DNA of 64,000 bases from Auricularia sp. M13 (taxonomy: Eukaryota > Basidiomycota > Agaricomycetes > Auriculariales > Auriculariaceae), in NCBI GenBank assembly GCA_037042915.1, contig CM073193.1, positions 4,278,001 through 4,342,000 of the forward strand. Direction: 5' to 3'. The translations under genes were made by a program, and so were the position numbers. Shown here piece by piece: positions 36,298-48,369 of the stretch (position 1 is the stretch's first letter; the number at the start of each line of letters is the position of its first letter). A model generated the notes under the pieces. The model was not told the origin of the DNA and ran no database searches. It saw only the letters and a list, made by a program, of their open reading frames with translations.

Positions 36298-38042
36298 ATG
36301 CGCGAAGTCATCTCCATCCACGTCGGCCAGGTGCGCCAACAATGGGCGGCCCATCACTCATAATCAGCCCACTCACTTTTACGTGTCTGCAGGCCGGTGT
36401 CCAGATTGGCAACGCTTGCTGTGAGTCGCGCCGCCCTGCTCGCTGTCGCCCACGGCGTGCTCATCGATCGATCCACAGGGGAGCTCTACACGCACGAGCA
36501 CGGTCTTAGCGTGCGTCCAGTCTGATCCAAAGCCGCGTCTGATCCTGACGCTGCGCCGCCCAGGCCGACGGCCGCCTGCTGGAGGGGTCGCCCTCTGCCC
36601 ACGACGGAGGCTTCTCGACGTTCTTCTCCGAGAGGTGCGGCAATTTGACTCGCGTCGCGCCACGCCCCCGACTCACCCGTCTGACTCAACAGCGGCTCCG
36701 GCAAGTATGTTCCGCGCTCGCTCTACGTCGACCTCGAGCCCAACGTCATCGACGAGGTCCGCACGGGCACCTACCGCACCCTCTTCCACCCCTCCACCCT
36801 CGTCACCGGCAAGGAGGACGCGGCCAACAACTGTACGCTTTCGATCTTGGCACCCAGGACCCCCATCGCTGATGTCTTCATTCAGACGCTCGTGGCCACT
36901 ACACGATTGGCAAGGAGCTCATCGACAGTAAGCTAGTATAGTCCGTTTTCACCAATTTGGAAACTCAGCGCGTTTGCAGCCGTGATGGACAAGGCCCGCC
37001 GTCTGGCCGACAATTGCTCTGGTCTCCAGGGCTTCTTCGTCTTCCACTCCTTCGGTGGCGGAACTGGCTCTGGTTTCGGTGCCCTCCTGCTTGAGCGTCT
37101 CTCGACCGACTACGGCAAGAAGTCCAAGCTCGAGTTCTGCGTTTATCCGGCCCCGCGCATGTCCAACTCGGTCGTCGAGCCGTACAACTCCGTCCTGACG
37201 ACGCACACGACCCTCGAGCACTCGGACTGCTCGTTCATGGTTGACAACGAGGCCATCTACGACATTTGCAAGCGCAACCTCAACATTGCCTCGCCCGGCT
37301 TCACCAACCTCAACCGTCTGATCGCCCAGGTCGTCTCGTCCGTCACGGCCTCGCTCCGTTTTGACGGCTCGCTCAACGTCGACCTGAACGAGTTCCAGAC
37401 CAACTTGGTTCCGTATGTGGTCTTCCCTCGGTTTCTGCCCGCGAACACCGCACTGATCCTGTATGCTATGTCAGGTTCCCTCGCATCCACTTCCCGCTCG
37501 CGACGTACGCGCCCATCCTCTCCGCGGAGAAGGCGCACCACGAGCAGAACTCGGTCGCCGACATGACCTACTCGTGCTTCGAGTACGGCAACCAGATGGT
37601 CAAGTGCGACCCGCGCGAGGGCAAGTACATGGCGTGCTGCCTGCTGTACCGCGGCGACGTCGTGCCCAAGGACACGAACGCGGCCGTCGCGTTCATCAAG
37701 ACGAAGCGCACCATCCAGTTCGTCGACTGGTGCCCGACGGGCTTCAAGCTCGGCATCTGCAACGAGCCGCCGGCGTTCATCCCCGGCGGCGACCTCGCCA
37801 AGGTCACGCGCTCGCTGTGCATGCTGAGCAACACGACCGCGATCTCGTCCGCGTGGAGCCGGCTCGACCACAAGTTCGACCTGCTCTACTCGAAGCGCGC
37901 GTTCGTGCACTGGTACGTCGGCGAGGGCATGGAGGAGGGCGAGTTCTCCGAGGCGCGCGAGGACCTCGCCGCGCTCGAGAAGGACTACGAGGAGGTCGGC
38001 AACGACACCGTCAACCCCGAGGACGAGGTGCCCGAGTACTAA
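36298..38042 (+). CDS. TUB1: alpha-tubulin (copy 3, intact)
   Basis: Eight exons (36298-36330, 36393-36420, 36479-36510, 36564-36634, 36693-36832, 36886-36927, 36980-37412, 37475-38042) join in phase to 448 residues. The MREVI start that controls alpha-tubulin mRNA stability in eukaryotes, the GTP-binding GGGTGSG loop and [30 protein letters not shown] are all present. It ends DEVPEY. Alpha-tubulin pairs with beta-tubulin in microtubules. Its tail and 3' flank match the fragment at 1-230, and the two genes that follow it (FunK1, serine-rich) also match the left edge, so it heads the second copy of a duplicated block. Confidence 0.96.
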
Positions 38043-38648
38043 GCGTGCCCGGTTCGCCCCCTTGTGTCCCCCGCGCGTGTGTTCTATAATTCTCTCCGAG
38101 TCCGGCCGTAGGGTTTTGTTCTCTCCTATCCTCTCGCATGCTCGCTTGCTCTTGGTACTACCCCGTTTTAGTCCCCTCCACCCGAAGTCTATAGTCTGCT
38201 ACCAACCCCTCCCCTCCCCCCCCCTACACCCATCACCGCCATCCAACGTCCTTCCTGTAGCGGAAAAAATGCTTTACGCCGAGAAAAAATTGTCGACGCT
38301 CGTTTTTTTCTACATAGGTCTCTTTGCTCACGAATTTCATGCCGTTTCGCATCGAAGGCTTTTTGCTGCTGCCTGGGCATGTTGTGTGAGTGCTTCGGGG
38401 GTGTTGCGTATCGCTGTCAGTGCTTTTTCTTGGACCTGCAGTTGCTGCTGGTGAGGACTTGCTGCTCACAACGTTTGTTGAACGCGGAGCGTCTTGTGTT
38501 GTATCGGTGTACGAGGCCAGTACTTGCTTCAAGCGATTGGCCTTTCTACGGCAAAACACATGTACATTGCAGCTCGATGCGGACGGTCGACGATCTGTAA
38601 CACTGAGACATTGTCTACAGGTAGAAAATCTGGAAGAAACATGCAAGC
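38043..38648. other. alpha-tubulin 3' flank
   Basis: About 170 bp are nearly identical to 41-230. From about 38200 the copies diverge. No gene was seen in the rest. Confidence 0.7.
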
Positions 38649-40408
38649 CTACTCCTCGTCCTCGTCCTCGTCGTCGTCGTCGTCGTCGTCGTCAGACTTG
38701 TCGGCCACCGGTTTGACTCCAGCTCCAAACCACAGAGTACGGTCCCTCCAAAACAGCAAGCGGCGATGGTGGGCGGACGACGTGCTGACCTCGCCCGCAG
38801 GCGCAGGCGAGTGCGCCTCGCAAGCCTCGTCCTCCTCGGGGACCTCCGCAGGTTCGGCTGCGTCCTCTTCCGATGGATCTTGGGCTGCCGTTGCTGCATC
38901 GTCGGGAACGTCGTCATCGAGCGCATCCTCGCCTCGAGCTGCGAGCGCAGACGACGTGCGCTTCCTGGCAGGAAGTGGCGCACGCTGGGCTTTGCGCTTG
39001 CCGAGCGAGGTCGTCGACGCTGGAGTACCTGAGCCGGCCGCGGTCGTTGTCTGGCGCGATGCGCCTGTGCCGGTCGCGGGCTTCACGCTTCCGGTGCCTG
39101 TCCCAGTCGCGCCCGTCGCCATACGCGTCGACTCGGTCAGAGGTGCCATGCGGCTGAGCGATTCGAGGGTCGTCGTATATCGCGGTTCTGTGGTGTCGAG
39201 CACGATGTCCAACGCTTGGGCATGGGCAGGATTGAGCAAGAAAGCCAAGAGCAACCGACGGAACGCGATGTGGACATGGTCGGCCTTCATGACTGGCTTT
39301 TCTCCAGTGCAGTAGAGGTACCACGGTATCGCGAGATAACGGGCTAGGAGATCGAACAACTCCTCGAACGGCATCAACATGGGGTGGAAGACCCTCTTGT
39401 TGTTGGGATTCGAGAACCACCCCGCGCGCCCGGAGTCGCCGTCCTTGCTACCGATGCAATGCTCGAACATCACCCCGCAAAATAGGTTGAAACGGCGAGC
39501 ACGATCGGACTTGGGCGCCGCGTTGGCCGGTCGAGCGCGGGCGAATGCCCAGAGAAACACCCAGTATATCGACTCGGCGTCGTGGCGCAGATCATGTCTC
39601 GGGAGAGGTGGTGCCGGAGCTGCTTCGTCGACGTCCGTCGAGTTGGCCTTGCGCACCTCCTCAAGCTCGACGACACGGTCGAAGTCGGCCATGAACGCGC
39701 CGTCCTTGCCATTCAAAAGAGCTTTATCGAAGGCCTCAACGTACTGTTCAGCTTCCACCAAACGTTCCCTAATCTTGTCGAGAGACTGGTTCTTAAAGTC
39801 GATCTCTTCTGGGGTTTCCACCTCCACCGAAATGAACATTGGGGTCCCCTCAAGAAAACTGTCAGCACCGAGCGTGAACACCATTGCACAGGACATACCG
39901 TCTTTTCGCCGATAGCGGGCAACGTATCTTCCGTAATCCTAATAGAATGGTCGAGATCGGCCAGCAGAATCGAAGGCCTGGGACTGGGACGTCCGCTGGA
40001 TGGTCGTCAGATGGCAATTTCCAAGCATGGGATGTAATGAACGCACAGTATGCTGCTGATGCACGGCCGAGGCAACTCGTTGTCCGTGTGCAAGAATGGA
40101 TGCGTAGTGATGAAGTGCTCGGGATTGCAAAGGACGTTGTACCAGCTAACGTCGCGATGAAGAACGCCGAGCTCGCCCAGATGTGCATGCACTGCCAAAG
40201 TACGGTCAGCGAAAAGAAACGAATCACCGAAGCAAATGAAGCCTACCTTCAATGAGGTCGTACATGGCCTCTACAAGTTGACGCGTGGTCTTGCACTGGC
40301 TAAGCGGCTCTCCGATGCTGCCCAGGTGAAGAATGTCTTTGAAGCGACCGACAGAGTCAGGCTTGCCCGGATGGTGGATGATTTTAGGCAAAGGAGGCCC
40401 GGCTACCT

Positions 40409-40417
40409 GTCCCGGCA
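40409..40417. repeat. 9-bp target-site duplication, left
   Basis: GTCCCGGCA, identical to 42528-42536 on the other side of the palindromic element. One copy belongs to the FunK1 D reading frame. Confidence 0.9.
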
Positions 40418-42527
40418 GGGCAAGGAGGTTTTGCCGCGCATGCTGCGCATGTGCCGCGCAGTGGTGCGCAGGCCATATCTCCATGATTATTGCAGCTAAA
40501 GCAGATTTTGAAAGATCAATCAGCAGGGAAAACTGAGCCCTCTCCAGACACCATGTGAGGGAAAGAGTTCCTCAAGTATTGGGAGGACTATCAAAAAAAA
40601 GTATGTGGCTGTGGCGCAGCAGTGTACAGCCACTTGTGCGGCACTGTGCAGCACCCTACCACCACACCAGCCCAGCACCCCAACAACACATTATGGACAT
40701 ATCTCATGGTTTGGATGTGCAACCCCACACCCTCTGACCATGCTATACTCAATGGTTTCAAGTGGGGAGGTTGCTAGATGCCTGGGCACCAATGCGCGGC
40801 ATGCGCGGCACTTCTCCTGCTGGGTTTGAAATGCACGGCACCCCTTGCTGCTTCAACCACAGCTTCTGTAGTTCTGAAGCTTGTCCAGAGCATCATATTA
40901 GACTTATATGATCCACATATAGTCAAGAAATAGTGTTGGATTGTGTTAGTTCATGAGATGTGGTTGAGGGGTAAAACTGCCCCTTTACCACCCAAGCCCA
41001 GTGCACACCCAAAACACCATTTAGGCATCCATTATGGACTGGACTAGCTGGGACCAAGCTATGGAGCATGTCCAGACTGTTTTTAACACTACAGATGCTG
41101 CTGAGGGCACTGGGTGCACATGCGCGGCACGCGCGGCACTTCTCCTGCTGAGTTTGAAATGCGCGGCACTCTCCTCAACTCTCCCTAGGGCCTCTTCAGT
41201 TCTGAAACCTGTTCAGGTCATGCTATTGTGATTAAGGGGGGCTGAGGACACCACGAGAAGTGCATGCTATGAGGATTCAGGTGTGGAATACTAGGCACAG
41301 ACCTGCCCACCAACTTGGCTGCCAGTACAAGAGCAGGCCAACTGATTCTGCACTTACTCTCACCATATCCTTGGCCCCCCTTAATCACAATAGCATGACC
41401 TGAACAGGTTTCAGAACTGAAGAGGCCCTAGGGAGAGTTGAGAAGAGTGCCGCGCATTTCAAACTCAGTGGGAGAAGTGCCGCGCGTGCTGCACATGTGC
41501 ACCCTGCACCCACAACAAGACCTGAAGTCTTCCAAACAGTCTAGACTTGGTTCATAGTACTATCTCAGCTATTCCAGTCCTTATCTTGTTGCCAACAAGG
41601 TGTCTTGGGTGTGCCTCAGACTTGGGTGCTAAAGTGGCCGTTTTGCCCCTCGACAATTTGGAGTTATTCATGGTACCCTAGAGGCTTTCTGCTGTACCAT
41701 TGTCAACAAAGTAGTGTAATAACATGGAATGAACAAGTTCCAGAACTACAGGAGCTTTGGTTGGAGCAGGAGAGAGTGCCATGCATTTCAAACCCAGCAG
41801 GAGAAGTGCCGCGCGTGCCGCGCATGTGCACCCAGTGCCCTCAGCAGCATCTGTAGTGTTAAAAACAGTCTGGACATGCTCCATAGCTTGGTCCCAGCTA
41901 GTCCAGTCCATAGTGGATGCCTAAATGGTGTTTTGGGTGTGCACTGGGCTTGGGTGGTAAAGGGGCAGTTTTACCCCTCAACCACATCTCATGAACTAAC
42001 ACAATCCAACACTATTTCTTGACTATATGTGGATCATATAAGTCTAATATGATGCTCTGGACAAGCTTCAGAACTACAGAAGCTGTGGTTGAAGCAGCAA
42101 GGGGTGCCGTGCATTTCAAACCCAGCAGGAGAATGCGCATGCCGCGCATTGGTGCCCAGGCATCTAGCAACCTCCCCACTTGAAACCATTGAGTATAGCA
42201 TGGTCAGAGGGTGTGGGGTTGCACATCCAAACCATGAGATATGTCCATAATGTGTTGTTGGGGTGCTGGGCTGGTGTGGTGGTAGGGTGCTGCACAGTGC
42301 GCGCAAGTGGCTCATGCGCGTGGCTGTCCACGGAACTATACATCCCAGAATACTGATAATTTTCCTAACATCTTTCTATTGCCTATTTGGCTTACCCTGC
42401 ATCTGTAACTTGTGGCCCACACTTGACTCTACAATTTGCTCTAGAAATTAACGGAATTGGCTATGTTTCTGTAGAGATATTGTCTGCGCACCACATGCGC
42501 GGCACGCGCGGCAAAACATCCACGCCC
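40418..42527. mobile_element. 2,110-bp palindromic (foldback) element, MULE-like
   Basis: The element is flanked by an exact 9-bp duplication, GTCCCGGCA (40409-40417 and 42528-42536), the length made by Mutator-like transposases. Its ends are inverted repeats that start GGGC and share GTTTTGCCGCGC. Inside, most of the sequence is one large imperfect palindrome: 40605-41237 reappears reversed in 41373-42315, around a unique centre at 41238-41372, with an extra diverged repeat block at about 41510-41800 in the right arm. It codes for no recognisable transposase, so it must be moved by enzymes from elsewhere. Short CGCGGCA words recur throughout. Confidence 0.9.
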
Positions 42528-42536
42528 GTCCCGGCA
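42528..42536. repeat. 9-bp target-site duplication, right
   Basis: GTCCCGGCA, partner of 40409-40417. Confidence 0.9.
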
Positions 42537-42930
42537 TATCCTCCGATGAAGGTGACGATGCATCGGGCTGCGAGTCGGTCTTGGGCTGATTCTCTGCGGG
42601 CGCGGGCGGGCGCATGTTGTGGGGCCTGACCAGGCCGGGGACCCATCCGTTCTTATGCACCTCGGACAGTAAGTCGAGCTCGGTCGGGCGCGAGGTAACC
42701 GTCTGCCAGGACATCTTCCAGAACCCTTCCACGTTACCCGTGAAGAATTTCTCGTTCATCGCAATTAAAGAATCGGGGTTCGTCCGGTCGTCGCCCTCGG
42801 GGAGCGGGAGCACCTCGAAGCAGGCGAAGGTCGTCCTCCCAGGCGGCACGGATGCGTAAAATGGGCTGACAGCAAAGCCATCCCCGTTATCGGTCCGCAC
42901 GTCCCAGCGGTAGAATTCGCGCTGCGCCGA

Positions 42931-42935
42931 GCAAT
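42931..42935. repeat. 5-bp target-site duplication of solo LTR, left
   Basis: GCAAT, repeated at 43689-43693. With one copy kept, the FunK1 D codons for QNCSAQ are restored. Confidence 0.9.
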
Positions 42936-43688
42936 TGTTAAGCGCGTGACCGAACCGACTAGGACGCCTCGGATCGACCGATAGACCGATGTCTAAGACG
43001 GGGAGCCAGGCGCGGATGGGGAACCTTGACGGGTGGCCCGACAGATGACCTATGGCCCCCGGAGCCCGTAGTAGGCGAACGGGGGCGCTCGAGAGGTAAT
43101 CGAGGTACTCGAGCGTCGATAGAAGGAAGAGTGAGCCGAAGGTGCCGATAGAAAGCGAGGCGAGCGAGGAGAGCGGCCGAATTGAGTGGCGCGGCTCTAG
43201 TGAGGTGGGACGAAGCTAGGCTGTTGCTATTTCGGTTTTCAAACTAGAGTACATCAAAGCGAGGCAAGGATACAAATAGGAAAGCACAGAATCACATGGG
43301 AGACACTCGGGTAACTACTAGACCGGTCGGATCAACAATAGAAGTACGAAACACAGGAATGCGCAGTGATCGCAGTCAGAGTGATCCGATATCGAGCGGA
43401 GTGAGTCAGGATGATGACAGAGTGCTTAGGAAGCAAAAGGGAGTGACGGAAGATGATTAGAAAGATACTAGAATGTGTTAGAAGGTGATCCGGGTCGAGC
43501 GGAGCGATGCAAAGGCGAGGCGAGACCGATAGGATCGAAGGGAAGCGAGGCAAAAGGGAAATGGAAGGAAATGGAAGCGAAGGGAAGCAAGGGGAATCGA
43601 GTGAAGACTAGATATACTCGAACCGAAGGAAGGGCGAGGCGAGAGGACCGAAGGGTAGAGAAGGGTCGGACGAGCATGGGTCATAACA
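42936..43688. mobile_element. solo LTR, 753 bp
   Basis: The sequence begins TGTTA and ends TAACA and is flanked by the 5-bp duplication GCAAT (42931-42935 and 43689-43693). These are the marks of an LTR retrotransposon. No second LTR or internal part is present, so the element was reduced to a solo LTR by recombination. It is purine-rich on the plus strand in its second half. Apart from the TGTTA start it does not resemble the LTRs at 58146 and 61413, so it is another family. Confidence 0.92.
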
Positions 43689-43693
43689 GCAAT
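43689..43693. repeat. 5-bp target-site duplication of solo LTR, right
   Basis: GCAAT, partner of 42931-42935. Confidence 0.9.
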
Positions 43694-44474
43694 TCTGGAT
43701 GGCGAGATCCCGTGTGTGATGTGCGCGATAGACCAAGGCGACATGCGCAACCCAGGAGTTGAGTTCGCCCCAGCAAACGGCCTTGGATATCACCATGCCG
43801 CACGGGTTGAGTGAAGCAAGCTTGATCTTGCCCTTCTCAACGCTGAAGGCGTGCACCGTCGGCAGGTCGGCTCTGTAGCGTTTAAGCGCGGCGAGGTAGG
43901 ACTTCAGCTGGCCGTCCGCGGGTTTCGCATTCTTGGGACGCTTGTGCTCGCCGACCTCGATCATCTCGGACCAGGGCCTGGGCGAAGGGGTCGCCTCCTC
44001 CTTGCATATGCTCATGAGCTCGTCGAAGGTGCCGACGTAAGCATAATAATCCGGGCGAATCTGAATCGCGAGGTAGTCTCCGCCGGGAGGCGCAGCTGCC
44101 CTCGAGCCAAAAATGATGGCAGGCAAGCGTTTGCTTCGGCCATAGACGTGCATGTAGAAGGCAGCACTGACGCAGTTAAGCAGGTGGACGGTCGGGTCGT
44201 AGTATATCTTTTCGAGATTTGTAGTTGGAAGGCGCTCCAGGGCGGCCGTGACTCTCTGGTTGCGTGCGATGCCGTGCATGGGGGTGTTTTTGGGAGAGAT
44301 AGCGGAGCGGGCGCCGGGCTTCGTGAGCTCAGCCAGAGCGTCGGCGACGTACGATGCCATGGTCACTGCCTTGATAGACTTGGTCGACATATTGTGTTCG
44401 TACGGGGCTCGTAGGTTTTCGGCGGCGGTACGTCTGCGCTGGGCTAGCGGCGTGTTCGGGTTGTCTGCTGGCAT

Positions 44475-45239
44475 GGCGGTGAGCGAAAGTTAGAAGCCAA
44501 CGAAAAAATTATCACCTACAAGTCTCGTGCTACTTCTACCTCCCTAGGCGTGGTCGTGGTCACTGATGGATGTGTAATCACGAAAGCGAGGTTGCAGTAC
44601 GGGAGAAGAAGCGTGAAAACTCCGCTCGGCAACTTGCCGCTGGTCACTCCCAGTCCAGTCCAGGACCCAATTATCACAACTCATCGCTCAGTACATGAAC
44701 CATCTCCAAAAGCGTACCAGCTGCCTAAATTACGCTAGACAATAATTTGCCATTCTCTGGGAAATTTCTGGAATTCCTCAATAACAAGCCTGCACCACGC
44801 ATCGGCGCGGCAACCCGATACCGCCAGTGTTGCGTGATGCTACCTCTGTAATCGTGGTGCAGACTGGATTTCGCAACAAAAAGCGGCTCCGGCCAAGAGA
44901 CGCGAGAAGTACATTTTCGCGACGCTGGGACTGAGACTCTACTTGTGGTATCCGGGATGACCGTGGACAAGCCGCAAGCACGCGGCCCGTGCCAGCGAAC
45001 ATAGCCCCCCTTTACGCCTTTGTCTGCAGAGAGTGTATGCTATCAAGGCCATTCAAGCCCCAGTGCGCTCTCTCCCGGCGGCCGCATTGAGCGAGCATTG
45101 GGTGGTATTCCAGTCGGGGTGAGCAGAAGCTGGAATCGCACCCGTTGCCCGAGGTGATATACTCTCGCTATGGCAGATACTATATACCAAAGTGGCAATG
45201 CTACGGATAGACATAAGCGTGACAAAAACCAACTCCCTG
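44475..45239. other. FunK1 D upstream region
   Basis: The stretch 44540-44810 matches the block upstream of copies A and E. From about 44810 to 45240 nothing is recognised. Confidence 0.5.
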
Positions 45240-46716
45240 TCAGCGCTGACTGCTGGCAGCTGTCTTCGCGAGAGTAGGATTGATCCCCGAACCAAACCAC
45301 AGAGCGCGGTCATTCCAGAACATCAGGCGCGCAGAACTTGGGCGTCCCTCCGCATTTGGTGTTCAGGCGCGTCGTACAGCTTCCTGACCGGCTCCTCCAA
45401 CACGCGTTGCTCGTCCTCCTTGACCTGGGCGGCGTCATCATTTTGCTGCGCGCGCCAGATAAGCACAGGAGGTCCCGGACGCCCCGCGTCGTCGGAACCC
45501 GAAGAGTCATCATCACCTAAGGTGGCCAACTCGGACGGCGTACTTTTTTGGCGGGAGGGTCAGCAGCGTCAGTTTTCCGCTTCAGCGATGATGACGAATC
45601 TGCGGTGGCCATGCCAGTTGCACCGGTCGCGGTGCGCTTCACGGTCGCCATGGGGTACTTGCGACTCATATTGTTGAGGGCGGTCGTAAAACGCGGTCTT
45701 GCATTGTCCAGTGCAACCTCCAAGGCCTGGACGTTTTGGGGATTGAGCAGGAATACCAGGGCGAGCCGACGGAAGGCGACATGAACGTGGTCGGATTGCA
45801 CAAGAGGTTCGGCCGCGCCCGGCCCACAGTAGATATACCAGGGGATAGCAAGGTAGCTGGCCATGTGGATGAAGAGCATCTCGAACTTCGCCAACAGCGG
45901 ATGAAAGAGGTTCTTGCACTTCCCAAAGTCCAATATCCACGCTGCGCGCCCAGCTTCGCCGTACGAGCCACCGATAGAGTGGTTGAACATCACCTGGCAA
46001 AAGTTGTTTAAAGTCTGATGGGTAATGTCTGTCTCCGGCGATGAAGACAGCGGCCGAGCGCGCGAAAACGCCCAGAGGAAAACCCAGAAGATGGATTCAG
46101 CTTCGTGGCGTAGATCATGCCTCGGGTTGGTCGGTGGTGGTGCTCCCATATAATCATCAGAATCATCAGCAAGTTCGATCCGCCTAGCCTCTGCTTGGAT
46201 AACGAGGTCGAAATCGGCCATAAACGTCCCGTTTTTGCCGTTCAACGCAGCTCTGTCGAAGGCCTCGGTATACTGCTCGGCGCGGCCCAGAAAACGCCTA
46301 AGTTTGTCCAGAGACCTATCCTTGAAGACGACTCCCTCTGGTCTCGAAAGCTCCGCAGATATAAACATCGGTGTGCCCTGAAGAAAGCGTCAGTGTCGGG
46401 AAGTGCAGCCAGTACACAAGGCCTACCGTCTTTTCACCGGCACCAGGCAGCTTGTCCTTCGTAATCCGAACAGAGTGGTCGAGATCAGCCAACAGGACCG
46501 AAGATTTGGGATTGGGATGTCCGCTTCAAGGTCGTGAGATAGTGACTCAGTACGAAATGCGATGAACGTACAGTATGCTACTGATGCACGGCCTGGTCAA
46601 TTCCGCGTCCGAGTTCAAGTATGGATGCGTCGTGATAAAGTGCTCTGGATTGCACATGACATTGTACCAGCTAACGTCGCGATGAAAAACGCCGAGCTCG
46701 CCCAGATGGGCGTGCA
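45240..46716 (-). pseudogene. FunK1 kinase copy E, first exon deleted
   Basis: The exons with HRDVSWYN (from 46716), LADLDHS and GTPMFISAELS...HDLRHEAESIFWVFLW (46380 down) are present and similar to copies A and D. The large first exon, with the ATP-binding lysine, is gone. At about 46750 the intron sequence continues directly into the upstream block that precedes copies A and D. In the last exon a 1-nt shift near 45560 ends the frame early (KKVRRPSWPP, then stop), and a further shift is needed to reach FWNDRALWFGSG. This copy cannot make a kinase. Confidence 0.85.
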
Positions 46717-47375
46717 CTGTCGAAATGCGGTCAGCATTCAGAAAAATGAATATGTTGGACGGCCGAAACCAACCCAGCGCGTGGACGTGATAACTGATGG
46801 ACAGCTAGTCACGAAAGCGAGGTTGCGGTTCGGGAGAAAGAAGCGTGAAAACTCCGCTCGGCAACTTGCTGCTCCTCCAAGGTCGACGCGATCGAATCCT
46901 GTCGTTACATTCCATCCCTCGTATTCAGCAGTCGTCTCAAGAAACATAACAGCTGCTTGTATTTTGATACGGAATTTTCTTCCATTTGCTGGTTGTTTCC
47001 CATAATCGAATGTGCATCATAAGCCTGCACCACGCATCGGCGAGTGCACGCGCGCAGCCCAAGCGCGGCACAGGAAACCGCCCGTTTCCGTTTGAGAAAT
47101 CGTCGCATAGTTCCCACAGGATCTCGGGACGGCAGGCCGATGTTCGCCTGCGGTTCAGGAGTGTTTTGTAGTTGAATGTTTTATTGACAATTCACTGGCA
47201 GAGCCATCTGACTCGGGCCTGGAGGGAGATATGGCGAGGAGGGGTCAGGGAATTATTGGCGTGGAGAAAGGCGACTATCAGTGGTGCGAGGAGACGATGC
47301 GAAGCAGTGAGTGGTTTCGTTAAATAGGTAAAGTATGCTCAGACCGGAATCCGCAGCTTTGTTGTCACCAGCACT

Positions 47376-47431
47376 TCTCATGGCATCGCTCGACGCATTG
47401 CTGAACTAGCCGCGCGACCAATGCCATGAGA
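47376..47431. repeat. 11-bp-arm hairpin behind serine-rich gene copy 2
   Basis: The arms TCTCATGGCAT (47376-47386) and ATGCCATGAGA (47421-47431) are identical to the hairpin at 4130-4185. Confidence 0.6.
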
Positions 47432-47586
47432 ATGGTGTTAAAAAGAGTGGGCGATGGGGATGCGGCAAGCAACGATTAGTGGATTAGTGTGGCGTCATTA
47501 ATGGGCATGAAGGCATTAAAAGGACGGCAGGATATCAAAGGATAAGTAAATTAAGGTAAAATGGGACCAGGAAAGAAACCAATCAT

Positions 47587-48369
47587 TCAGGAGCGCTTGA
47601 ACGTCTGCAGGAGCTTTTCCACGCGCGACATCTTCTCGTCGGCGGGCTCACCCGTCAGGGAGCGCAACACATCGCCCTTCTCTGCACCAACCGTGCTTGA
47701 CGTGAACTGCATTCCCGGGAGGAGCAACGCGCTACGCAGGCGGAACTCCTCCGCGGGCTCGAGGTCAGCGAACAAGGACGGCGACGCGCCGACCCGTCTG
47801 CCGCTGCGGTCGCGCACGCTCGTCAAGTTTAGCGAACCAGACGGCGTGTAGTTCACAAACGGCGACCGCTCAGCCAGCGGCCGACGGATGCTCACGGTCG
47901 ACGCGCCAGCTGCCGCGTTCACACCGAGAGCTGGCTTAGGGGCCGGCGCCGACTCAGGCTCGGGCTGGCCGGCGCTCGACGCTGCGCGAACGCGGCGGCG
48001 GTACGCACGAGCTTCAAACCCGGACGAGTTCAGCTCGCCGAGCCTGCCAGATGCGAAAAGCTCGCGCTTGAACGAGTTCAGGCTCTTGCTACTGATCATG
48101 CTCGACATAGAAGCTGACGACGTCGATTCAGACACGACTGCAGGCTCATCATTGAGCTCTGCCGCCGCAGCTTGGGCTTTCTTCGCAAAGAGAAGCCCTG
48201 GGAGAACGCTTTCAGGTCGTACGCGACGATGGCTGTTGCGCGCCGTCGCGCCCGTGCCTGCGACTTCGGCGAACCGCTGCGCGGTCGCGAGCTCGTTCGC
48301 GAACGACGCGAGGCTCTTCGAGCTGCTCAGGCTACGCAGGGACGATGCGGAGACGGATGTAGTCATCAT
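47587..48369 (-). CDS. serine-rich protein of unknown function (copy 2)
   Basis: A single exon of 260 residues, nearly identical to the protein at 4341-5123 (for example tail KRS instead of KCS, and Ala for Thr in the proline-rich middle). It has the same two SSKSL...RRRVR repeats. About 1 kb of 3' flank and 300 bp of 5' flank are also alike in the two copies. Most differences are single bases that leave the frame open, which suggests the protein is under some selection or that the duplication is very recent. Function unknown. Confidence 0.7.
   Translation of the reverse strand: MMTTSVSASSLRSLSSSKSLASFANELATAQRFAEVAGTGATARNSHRRVRPESVLPGLLFAKKAQAAAAELNDEPAVVSESTSSASMSSMISSKSLNSFKRELFASGRLGELNSSGFEARAYRRRVRAASSAGQPEPESAPAPKPALGVNAAAGASTVSIRRPLAERSPFVNYTPSGSLNLTSVRDRSGRRVGASPSLFADLEPAEEFRLRSALLLPGMQFTSSTVGAEKGDVLRSLTGEPADEKMSRVEKLLQTFKRS

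Larger units (their letters stand above)
38649..44474 (-). pseudogene. FunK1 kinase copy D, split by two transposons
   Basis: The gene has the exon plan of copy A: first exon 44474-40247, then 40191-40047, 39995-39899 and 39848-38649. The first exon holds two insertions, a palindromic element (40418-42527) and a solo LTR (42936-43688). Leaving out each element plus one copy of its target duplication gives 2,793 coding bases, an open 930-residue frame with all motifs: SFWK-type lysine motif (EGFWKMSWQ), HRDVSWYN, LADLDHS, GTPMF and HDLRHDAESIYWVFLW. So the host gene has no other disabling change, and both insertions must be young. The N-terminus (MPADNPNTPLAQ) extends 28 residues beyond the start I use in copy A. 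Confidence 0.93.

Noticed and set aside
40418-42527. Idea that the palindromic element is a Helitron or an autonomous transposon
   Set aside because: The 9-bp duplication and terminal inverted repeats exclude a Helitron, and no coding frame of useful length exists inside.
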